A stretch of 64,000 nucleotides of DNA from Synergistaceae bacterium (lineage in GTDB: Bacteria; Synergistota; Synergistia; Synergistales; Synergistaceae): NCBI GenBank assembly GCA_030523725.1, contig JAUNHV010000001.1, forward strand, positions 248,001-312,000. Direction: 5' to 3'. The notes beneath the pieces were generated by a model that saw only the letters and a program-made list of their open reading frames with translations, was not told where the DNA came from and searched no databases. This document shows positions 57,315 to 64,000 of the stretch, piece by piece (position 1 is the first letter of the stretch; every line of letters starts with the position of its first letter). The translations under genes were made by a program, and so were the position numbers.

Positions 57315-57391
57315 TGGCGTGTCTGAGGGGATTCGAACCCCTGACCTTATGCTCCGGAGGCATACACTCTATCCAGCTGAGCTACAGACAC
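57315..57391 (-). tRNA. tRNA-Arg (anticodon CCG)
   Basis: 77 nt on the minus strand. Acceptor GTGTCTG pairs with CAGACAC, discriminator G, encoded CCA; anticodon loop CTCCGGA gives CCG; T-loop GTTCGAATC. Confidence 0.97.
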
Positions 57392-57399
57392 TTTTTTTA

Positions 57400-57428
57400 A
57401 GTATAGCACAAATTATTTCTTTATTCAA
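57400..57428 (-). promoter_or_regulatory. Promoter of tRNA-Arg(CCG)-pgsA-plsY
   Basis: Minus strand TTGAAT (57423-57428), 17-bp spacer, TATACT (57400-57405). It abuts the divergent tadA start region. Confidence 0.7.
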
Positions 57429-57926
57429 TTGAAGGTGAAAGGCTTGACAGAAAATTTTTACTCTTATGAAAACGATGAAAAATTTATGCACGAAGCATTA
57501 TCAATGGCACAAGAAGCAATGGAACACATGGAAATCCCGATAGGTGCCGTCATTGTTCAAAATAACAAAATAATAGGACGTGGCAGAAATAAAAGAAAAG
57601 AATGCTCTTCCCCACTTGCACACGCAGAAATCGAAGCTCTTAACGACGCTGCAAAATATATAGATAACTGGAGATTTGACGACGCAACTATATATGTTAC
57701 CCTTGAGCCATGCGTTATGTGTGCTGCTGCTTTAGTGCAAGCACGCATAAAAAGAATTGTGTTTGGCGCAAGTGACGCAAAAGGCGGCGGATGTGGCTCG
57801 CTATACAACATTCCTAAGGATGAGAGATTTTATCATACATGCCAAATTACAAGCGGTGTCTTAGAAGAAGATGCCAGAAAAATTCTTCAAAAATTTTTTA
57901 AACAAAAAAGATCTGCTGTAAAATAA
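57429..57926 (+). CDS. tadA: tRNA-specific adenosine deaminase
   Basis: Converts A34 to inosine in tRNA-Arg(ACG). 165 residues in the longest form, with the zinc motif HAE (65-67) and PCVMCAAAL (94-102), catalytic Glu in HAEIEAL, and MEIPIGAVIVQNNKIIGRG before it. Start is uncertain: TTG at 57429, TTG at 57444 (with AAGGTG/AGG upstream) or ATG at 57486; the last would remove 19 residues ahead of the conserved core. No clear promoter is visible. Confidence 0.9.
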   Translation: MKVKGLTENFYSYENDEKFMHEALSMAQEAMEHMEIPIGAVIVQNNKIIGRGRNKRKECSSPLAHAEIEALNDAAKYIDNWRFDDATIYVTLEPCVMCAAALVQARIKRIVFGASDAKGGGCGSLYNIPKDERFYHTCQITSGVLEEDARKILQKFFKQKRSAVK

Positions 57927-57945
57927 CACAAAATATTCACATTTC

Positions 57946-57984
57946 TATTCTAGAATACGGTATCTTAAAATTGGAGGAGCTCCT
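57946..57984 (+). promoter_or_regulatory. Palindromes before the response-regulator gene
   Basis: A perfect 12-bp palindrome TATTCTAGAATA (57946-57957) could be an operator. The ribosome-binding site GGAGG lies in a second palindrome, AGGAGCTCCT (57975-57984), ending at the ATG. No good -35/-10 pair was found. Confidence 0.3.
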
Positions 57985-58668
57985 ATGAAAATTTTAATAA
58001 TAGAAGATGAAAAAGCGATTGCAGAGGTAGAACGTGCATACGTAGAAAAAGAAGGATATTCTGCCGACATCGCTGGAAATAGCAATATTGGAATAGAAAA
58101 GTTTGAAGAATTTGATTATGACCTTGTAATTCTTGATTTAATGTTACCTGGAATGTCTGGTCTTGAAGTCTGCCGTTTTATTCGTTCTAAAAAAAATACT
58201 CCTATTATAATGGTAACCGCAAAAAGCCGTGAAGATGATATCATTGCAGGGCTAGATGCTGGTGCAGATGACTACGTCATAAAACCATTTTCTCCAAAAG
58301 TGCTGATGGCAAGAGTGCGAGCAAACCTTAGAAAAACAGGGGCAGAATTTAGCGAAGGCTCTGAAGTTATAAAAATCGGCACGCACTTAGTCATAAAACC
58401 TCAAAACTATGCTGTTTACAAAGATAACATTGAAATTTCAATGACAAAAAATGAGTTTTTGATTTTGTCTTGCATGGCAAATAGACCGGAAAAAACTTGG
58501 TCACGCGACGAACTTATCACCTATGCATTGGGCGACGATTATGACGGCTTCGAAAGGTCTGTAGATAGCTATATAAAAAACATAAGAAAGAAACTTAATG
58601 ACCCTGAACATGATTTCATAAAAACTGTTTATGGTTTTGGCTATAAGCTCACAGATGGGGAGAAATAA
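57985..58668 (+). CDS. OmpR/PhoB-family response regulator
   Basis: 227 residues. The receiver domain has the acidic pair ED (7-8), phospho-acceptor Asp 51 in LVILDLMLPGMSG, and the Lys in DDYVIKPFSP. A C-terminal winged helix (about 125-225) includes NEFLILSCMANRPEKTWSRDEL and the terminal VYGFGYKL. It overlaps the kinase gene by one base (TAATG). By position it probably controls the exporter genes downstream. Confidence 0.93.
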   Translation: MKILIIEDEKAIAEVERAYVEKEGYSADIAGNSNIGIEKFEEFDYDLVILDLMLPGMSGLEVCRFIRSKKNTPIIMVTAKSREDDIIAGLDAGADDYVIKPFSPKVLMARVRANLRKTGAEFSEGSEVIKIGTHLVIKPQNYAVYKDNIEISMTKNEFLILSCMANRPEKTWSRDELITYALGDDYDGFERSVDSYIKNIRKKLNDPEHDFIKTVYGFGYKLTDGEK

Positions 58669-60014
58669 TGAGAAACCTTAGGTCACAACACATCATCCAA
58701 TACCTTTTATTAGTGTTAATTTGTGGTTTAGTAATTCCAGTTTCCATATCTCAGTTACTTGATTGGAACTTCAAAAAATTTGCAAGTGAAAAACTCAAGG
58801 AAAACAGAAGCACTGCTCGTGAATATTTCACAGGTTTATACAAAAAAAATCAAAATTGGAACACAGCAGTAAAATACACATCAGAATTTGATTTTTATAG
58901 ATGGCCTATTGTCTCTGTTCAACTTCTTGATAAAAATAACAAACTTGTAAAATTATATAAAAAAGAGCGTAGGTCAGGATATCATATAAAAGATGAAAAA
59001 TTATTGGTTTATGAGGATAAACTATATATTAAAAACACCAAAATTGGCACACTTCGCTTTGTTTGCCTACCATTTTCCGCTAGTCCTGAAGGAATATTTT
59101 TAAAAAAATTTAACATTTTGTTATTCCATACTGTCGCTTCCCTCTTACTTCTCAGTGCACTCTTAGCAATTTTCATTGCTTATAAAATAAGCAAGCCTAT
59201 AATAGCAGTAACAGAACGAGCTAAAACTATAACCAAGGGTGATTATGTAAAGAAAGAAGAAATGACAAGCAATATTACAGAAATTCAACAACTGATAGAT
59301 AGTGTTGACACATTAGGTCAAAGACTTGATCAGCAAGAAAAGTTGCGGCAGCGTATGATGGGAGACATCGCACATGAATTGCGCAATCCAGTAACAATTA
59401 TTAAGTCACATTTAGAAGCAATAGAGGACGGAATTTGGCAGCCAACACCAGAACGAATACATTTAACCGTGGAAGAAGTTGACAGGCTTTCTAATTTGAT
59501 TAAAGATGTTGAACGATTAATGACAATAGAAGGAATGGACAACGCGATGTCATTTGAACAGGGCAATTTTAGTGACCTGGTAAAAAACTCAATATCAAGC
59601 TTCTATCCTCTAGCTAAATCAAAAAGTATTACACTAAAATCTGACATTAATGATGGCATATTTTGCAAACTAGATGCTCCTAAAATACGTCAAGCCATTA
59701 ACAATCTCTTAACAAATGCCATCCGCTATACAGACTCTGGTGGTATAATTTCTGTGTCCTTGACACAATCGCCAAAAGATGATGTTGTAACTCTTACAAT
59801 TTCTGATACGGGCATTGGTATTGCAGAAAAAGATTTACCAAACATATTTGAAAGATTTTACAGGACTGATAAATCCAGAACAAGAGCGTCTGGAGGTATG
59901 GGAATTGGGCTTTCTGTCGTTAAAGCTATAGTTGAAGCACATCAAGGTAACATCGTTGTCAGAAGCACCTTAGGACAGGGAACTAGCTTCTATGTTTCCC
60001 TGCCTCTAGCTTAA
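58668..60014 (+). CDS. Sensor histidine kinase
   Basis: 448 residues: a first transmembrane helix (about 11-33), an extracytoplasmic sensor region of about 120 residues with no recognised fold, a second helix (about 152-178), a HAMP segment, the H-box GDIAHELRNPVTII with phospho-acceptor His 236, and an ATPase domain with NNLLTNAIRYTDSGG (N box), DTGIGIAEKDLP (G1) and GGMGIGLSVVKAI (G2). It is a BaeS-like layout. The neighbouring exporter suggests it senses envelope stress or a toxic compound (inference). Confidence 0.92.
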   Translation: MRNLRSQHIIQYLLLVLICGLVIPVSISQLLDWNFKKFASEKLKENRSTAREYFTGLYKKNQNWNTAVKYTSEFDFYRWPIVSVQLLDKNNKLVKLYKKERRSGYHIKDEKLLVYEDKLYIKNTKIGTLRFVCLPFSASPEGIFLKKFNILLFHTVASLLLLSALLAIFIAYKISKPIIAVTERAKTITKGDYVKKEEMTSNITEIQQLIDSVDTLGQRLDQQEKLRQRMMGDIAHELRNPVTIIKSHLEAIEDGIWQPTPERIHLTVEEVDRLSNLIKDVERLMTIEGMDNAMSFEQGNFSDLVKNSISSFYPLAKSKSITLKSDINDGIFCKLDAPKIRQAINNLLTNAIRYTDSGGIISVSLTQSPKDDVVTLTISDTGIGIAEKDLPNIFERFYRTDKSRTRASGGMGIGLSVVKAIVEAHQGNIVVRSTLGQGTSFYVSLPLA

Positions 60015-60049
60015 ATAGTTAAAAAATTTATACTCACAAGGAGGTAACA

Positions 60050-61318
60050 ATGAAAAAGAAATTACAAATATTGCTAGCCATCATTACAATTTGTCACTGT
60101 CAATATCCTTGCAAATCATTTGCCCTAACCTTATCTGAGGCAATTGATACAGCATTAAAAAATAATCCATCACTACAAATGCAGTCAAAGCAAGTGCTAG
60201 TTCAAAAGGAAGCTCTAGCACAGCAAAAAAAGAAAAAAAGTCCAACTGTCTCTGCAAATGCTTCTTATGTTCGTAGCGGTTCAGAAGGAGTTACCGCAAC
60301 ACATCAAACCGGATCCTATGGCACTGGATTCACACTTGAACAACTAATTGCTGATTCTGGTAAAACAGAAGCAAATATTCGCTCGGCACAATTTACTCTC
60401 TTATCGTCTGAATATGATTTTAAAGCAGCACAAAACGACCTTATAGTAGAAACTGTTTTTGCCTATTGGACAACACTTGTAAATAGAGAATGTGTAACTA
60501 TTGCAGAAAGAAAACATCAAAATTATGAAAATAGACTGAAATGGGCAGAAAGTTTTTATAGGGTTGGAACAAAAGCAAAAATTGAGGTAACAAGGGCAAA
60601 ATCAGAGCTTGCAACTTCAAAATCTGAGCTTGTAAAGAACCAAGCAGAGTTTGAAGAGAGCAAACAAAAATTAGCACAACTTCTTAGTTTAGAAGTTTCG
60701 GATATAAAAGAGTTAGACTCAAGCCTAGCATACCAAGATACAAAATTTGATACAACAAATGCAATAGAAAACGCGTTAAAAAATCGTCCCGAATTACTCG
60801 CAACAAAAGCACTTCTTTCTGCATCTAATGAAAATTTAGCCTTGCAAAAAAAAGGCTATTCCCCATCATTTACAGCAGGTGTTGGTTATAATTTTGGAAA
60901 CAACTCATATTTTGATTCTGATCAGTGGAATGCTCGGTTATCAGCTTCAATACCATTGTTTGATGGCGGAGTAACAAACAGCAAAATTAGAGAAGCCCAA
61001 GCAAAAAAAGAAATTGCAGCTGCCAAATTAAAGGACATTGAAAATTCTGTAAGATACGAAGTAAGTGTCGCTATAACAACAATGAATAAATCAAATGAAG
61101 CTTATTTTTCGATGTTAGAAGCTGAAAAAGCAGCTGAAGAAACCTTAAGACTTGCAAATGGAAGGTATAAGGCAGGAACTGGAGATTCATTAGAAATCTC
61201 AGATGCAATAGAAAAGTTGGCAAATGCACAATATAATACGTTAAAAGCACTATATACCTTTAGAGCAGCACAAATAGAGTACTTAAGAGCAATAGGAGAA
61301 AGGTACAATGCAAATTAA
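60050..61318 (+). CDS. TolC-family outer-membrane efflux channel
   Basis: 422 residues. A signal peptide (about 1-25, ending near SFA) is followed by two repeats of the TolC fold: LTLSEAIDTALKNNPSLQMQ at the start and IENALKNRPELLATKALLSA in the second half, separated by long coiled coils rich in Lys, Glu and Ala. It forms the outer-membrane and periplasmic tunnel of the exporter. A strong AAGGAGG precedes the ATG. Its presence is direct support for a diderm envelope. Confidence 0.92.
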   Translation: MKKKLQILLAIITICHCQYPCKSFALTLSEAIDTALKNNPSLQMQSKQVLVQKEALAQQKKKKSPTVSANASYVRSGSEGVTATHQTGSYGTGFTLEQLIADSGKTEANIRSAQFTLLSSEYDFKAAQNDLIVETVFAYWTTLVNRECVTIAERKHQNYENRLKWAESFYRVGTKAKIEVTRAKSELATSKSELVKNQAEFEESKQKLAQLLSLEVSDIKELDSSLAYQDTKFDTTNAIENALKNRPELLATKALLSASNENLALQKKGYSPSFTAGVGYNFGNNSYFDSDQWNARLSASIPLFDGGVTNSKIREAQAKKEIAAAKLKDIENSVRYEVSVAITTMNKSNEAYFSMLEAEKAAEETLRLANGRYKAGTGDSLEISDAIEKLANAQYNTLKALYTFRAAQIEYLRAIGERYNAN

Positions 61319-62522
61319 ATCAATGTACAAACAGAAAAAAAAATACACAATTTCAATTTTTGTCATAGCCATATTGATTGCACTTATTTTATTCACTTTT
61401 AGAGGCAAGACAAATAAAATTAGCTATGAGTTAGCACCTATAACTCTTGGTGACATCCAATCTGTTGTCCAAGCAACTGGAACAGTACAGCCAGTTGAAA
61501 CGGTAGACGTGGGCACACAAATTTCTGGTCGCATAGAAGAATTATATTTCGATTACAACAGTAAAGTAGAAAAAGGACAGCTTATAGCTTTGATGGATTC
61601 TGACACTTATGAAGCTAACAAACTAGAAGCACAAGCTTCAGTAGCTTCTTGCATTTCCGATATAGAAACTGCAAATACCACGTTAGAAAAAGCTCGGTTA
61701 GATTACAACAGAGCTTTAGAACTAGTAAAAGATGATCTTATCGCAAAGTCAGAAGTTGATAGCTATCGTGCAACTTACAAAAAAGCTATAGCTTCCGTAG
61801 CACAGTCAAAAGCAAGATTGCGTCAAGCACGTGCAAGTCTGAAAAGAGCGGAAATTAACTTAAATTATACACGAATTTATTCCCCCGTCTCAGGCGTTGT
61901 TACTATGAAAAATGTTGAAAAAGGTCAAACTGTTGCTGCAAGCTATCAAACTCCATCTATAGCAAAAATTGCAAAAGATCTAACCGATATGCAGGTTGAA
62001 GCTAATATTGACGAAGCAGATATTGGAAATATTAAGGAAGGGCAAAAAGCAATTTTTGATGTAGATTCTTACCCTGATCTAAAATTTGAGGGAATTGTTT
62101 CGCAATTACGTCTATCACCAGTCAACAACAATAATGTTGTAACTTACACAGTTGTCATCAAGGTAAAGAATAAGGATAAAAAATTACTTCCTGGTATGAC
62201 AGCGAATATAAATATCATTTTGCAAGAGAAAAAAAATGTTAAATGCGTTCCTAATGCTGCGTTCCGATTTAGACCACAAGAAACAGAAATAAAATCAAAA
62301 GGATTTATTGGATTTATGGGACGCAAGCACTTTAAAAACATGACAGATTCAAGTCAGCAAAATGGAGACGGAGCAGTAGTACACCTATTAGTGAAGGGCA
62401 AACCCATTCCGTATGGAGTAAAAATTGGAATAACTGATGGCATAAACACAGAACTTATAAGTGATTTAGAAGTTGGCTCTCCAATAATTGTAGGTATAAA
62501 TTTACCCCCTGATCAGAAATAA
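61308..62522 (+). CDS. MacA-like periplasmic adaptor (membrane fusion protein)
   Basis: 404 residues: an N-terminal membrane anchor (about 13-31), a lipoyl half-motif (VVQATGTVQPVETVDVGTQI), a helical hairpin (about 100-175, with KARLDYNRALELV and AKSEVDSYRATYKKA), the returning lipoyl half (INLNYTRIYSPVSGVV) and beta-barrel and membrane-proximal domains (VEANIDEADIGNIKEGQKA, LLPGMTANINIIL). It matches the MacA family. It overlaps the TolC gene by 11 bp with its own AGGAG. Confidence 0.92.
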   Translation: MQIKSMYKQKKKYTISIFVIAILIALILFTFRGKTNKISYELAPITLGDIQSVVQATGTVQPVETVDVGTQISGRIEELYFDYNSKVEKGQLIALMDSDTYEANKLEAQASVASCISDIETANTTLEKARLDYNRALELVKDDLIAKSEVDSYRATYKKAIASVAQSKARLRQARASLKRAEINLNYTRIYSPVSGVVTMKNVEKGQTVAASYQTPSIAKIAKDLTDMQVEANIDEADIGNIKEGQKAIFDVDSYPDLKFEGIVSQLRLSPVNNNNVVTYTVVIKVKNKDKKLLPGMTANINIILQEKKNVKCVPNAAFRFRPQETEIKSKGFIGFMGRKHFKNMTDSSQQNGDGAVVHLLVKGKPIPYGVKIGITDGINTELISDLEVGSPIIVGINLPPDQK

Positions 62523-62542
62523 ATTTTCCTTAGGAGTACAAG

Positions 62543-63235
62543 ATGCCAATACTTAAATTAAAAGATATAAGAAAATCATTCGAATTAGGTGATGATTTTA
62601 TCGAAATACTCCACGGGGTAAATTTGTCCGTAGAAAAAGGGGAATTTGTCGCAATGATGGGACCATCAGGATCCGGTAAGTCCACAACAATGAATATCTT
62701 AGGCTGTCTCGATCAACAAACATCTGGTGAATATTTTCTAGATGGTAAAAATGTAGCAACTTTAACTAGTGATCAATTAGCACACATGCGAAATCAGTTA
62801 ATTGGTTTTGTATTTCAAGGATTTAATTTGCTTTCAAAAACATCAGCTTTAGACAATGTTGCCATGCCTTTGCTTTATGCAGGAGTATCCAAGCAAGAGC
62901 GTTATAAGAGAGCTGAATTTGCACTAGATAAAATGGGCTTATTGGATCGAATTCACCATGAACCCACCCAACTTTCCGGAGGACAACAACAAAGAGTTGC
63001 AATTGCCAGAGGAATCGTGAATAATGCACCAATACTAATGGCAGACGAACCAACAGGAAATCTAGATTCAAAAACAAGTGATGAAATAATGAATCTCTTT
63101 AAAGAACTCAACAATGCGGGAATCACAATTATTCTTGTCACACACGAGCCTGACGTCGCAGCATATGCTAAACGTATCCTACTTTTCAAAGATGGAATCA
63201 TTCAAGATGACCAAATTAACGATAACAGAAGGTAA
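62543..63235 (+). CDS. MacB/LolD-type ABC transporter ATPase
   Basis: 230 residues with Walker A GPSGSGKSTTMNILG, Q-loop FVFQGFNLL, signature LSGGQQQRVAIARG, Walker B ILMADEPTGNLDSKT and H-loop LVTHEPDVA. In E. coli MacB the ATPase and permease are fused; here they are separate adjacent genes, as in many Firmicutes. Confidence 0.95.
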   Translation: MPILKLKDIRKSFELGDDFIEILHGVNLSVEKGEFVAMMGPSGSGKSTTMNILGCLDQQTSGEYFLDGKNVATLTSDQLAHMRNQLIGFVFQGFNLLSKTSALDNVAMPLLYAGVSKQERYKRAEFALDKMGLLDRIHHEPTQLSGGQQQRVAIARGIVNNAPILMADEPTGNLDSKTSDEIMNLFKELNNAGITIILVTHEPDVAAYAKRILLFKDGIIQDDQINDNRR

Positions 63236-63249
63236 GCGAGGAGAATATT

Positions 63250-64000
63250 ATGATTCCCCCCAATGAAATTTTTACAACCGCGATAAAAGCAATAAGAACA
63301 AACAGGACACGTTCTATCCTTACTACTCTTGGAATAATTATTGGTGTTGCCGCAGTTATTGCTGCACTTGCAGTCGGCGAAGGAACTAATAAAGTCATAG
63401 ATGAGCAGATATCGTCTTTTGGTAGCAATTTCATAATGGTCTTTCCTGACAGAGGTGGAAATTCTTCTAACAAAGATAGAATAGCTTTCTTAACCTTAAG
63501 CGATGCGCAGGCAATAGAACGCGAAGTTAGTGGAATCGAAGCAATATCTCCAGTAGTTGATTTGTCTGCAAATTTGATTTATAAAAATTCAAATTGGAGT
63601 TCAGATGTGTCAGGGGTGGGATCAAGTCATATTAATGTTACTGATTTTAAGATAAGTTCTGGCAGAAACATAACAGAAACTGACATCAAACAAAGTGCAA
63701 AGGTAGCTGTCCTGGGTAGTACCGTTGTAGAAAAATTATTCTACACTGGCTTCAATCCAATCGGCGAAGTAATTAGAATAGACAAGGTGCCATTTAAAGT
63801 TGTTGGTGTTCTTGAGTCAAAGGGAATTTCTTCCATGGGACTTGACCAAGATGATTTTGTTTTGGTTCCTTTGACCGCGGCTCAAAAAAGACTTGTTCGC
63901 TTCTCAACACCTGGACGAATTAACTATATCTATGTAAAAGCAGTATCAATGGATGCGTTAAATTACGTTCAGCACGAAACGGAATTGGTTCTAAGGGAAA
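63250..64000 (+). CDS. MacB-type ABC permease, N-terminal part (runs off the window)
   Basis: About 250 residues are visible from the ATG at 63250, which has GAGG 8 bases upstream. TTAIKAIRTNRTRSILTTLG, a transmembrane helix (IIIGVAAVIAALAVGEGTN) and SSFGSNFIMVFPDRGG are typical of MacB. The long periplasmic domain follows (VAVLGSTVVEKLF, FNPIGEVIRIDKVPFKVVGV). The remaining three membrane helices lie outside the window. With the preceding genes it completes a TolC-MacA-MacB tripartite exporter. Confidence 0.92.
   Translation, partial: MIPPNEIFTTAIKAIRTNRTRSILTTLGIIIGVAAVIAALAVGEGTNKVIDEQISSFGSNFIMVFPDRGGNSSNKDRIAFLTLSDAQAIEREVSGIEAISPVVDLSANLIYKNSNWSSDVSGVGSSHINVTDFKISSGRNITETDIKQSAKVAVLGSTVVEKLFYTGFNPIGEVIRIDKVPFKVVGVLESKGISSMGLDQDDFVLVPLTAAQKRLVRFSTPGRINYIYVKAVSMDALNYVQHETELVLRE

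Overview
This is an A/T-rich bacterial chromosome segment (roughly one third G+C by eye) densely packed with genes. It mixes Firmicutes-type gene order with outer-membrane machinery. The series tig-clpP-clpX-lon-engB followed by valS-folC is the Bacillus-type arrangement. The same window encodes a giant signal-peptide/beta-barrel autotransporter and a TolC-type outer-membrane channel, which need an outer membrane. Together these suggest a diderm Firmicute, most simply one of the Negativicutes. This is inference; no 16S or other decisive marker lies in the window.

Layout. (1) 1-19651, minus strand: one unbroken co-directional run of 18 genes with gaps of 36 bp or less or short overlaps: tig, clpP, clpX, lon, engB, valS, folC, a small membrane protein, meaB, a fused rpiB-upp, a WecA/TagO-type transferase, wecB/mnaA, murA, a P-loop/Asp23-like fusion, a type-4 uracil-DNA glycosylase, uppS, cdsA and the start of dxr. 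It joins protein quality control, cell-wall precursor, isoprenoid and phospholipid synthesis. (2) 19854-26043, minus: a Ski2-like DExH helicase, tRNA-Ser(UGA), a SurA/PrsA-like membrane-anchored chaperone, a ROK kinase, ychF and a UPF0104-type membrane protein. (3) 26177-28406, plus: a TtcA-like PP-loop protein, a Xer-type recombinase and a DUF501 protein. (4) 28403-30881, minus: cysteine synthase, an MBL-fold hydrolase and a YgjP-type metallopeptidase. (5) 30927-33955, plus: a YgiQ-type radical SAM protein, thiM and a four-tRNA cluster (Arg-His-Lys-Val). (6) 34140-53126, minus: a 6328-residue autotransporter. (7) 53475-56067, plus: feoA, feoB and a Cys-rich membrane peptide. (8) 56097-57391, minus: tRNA-Arg(CCG), pgsA and plsY. 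(9) 57429-64000, plus: tadA, then a response regulator/histidine kinase pair leading into a TolC-MacA-MacB type tripartite exporter that runs off the end.

The outstanding object is the autotransporter gene, 30% of the window. Its passenger is built at three scales: about 50 copies of a degenerate 58-residue beta-helix unit; six larger modules, each opening with an LY(E/G)AINL motif; and two adjacent 662-residue modules whose DNA is identical by eye over 1891 bp. Other points of note are the RpiB-Upp fusion, the P-loop/Asp23-like fusion, a tRNA-cluster promoter inside the end of thiM, and a palindromic pair of overlapping divergent -10 elements that would make the ygjP-like mRNA leaderless or nearly so.
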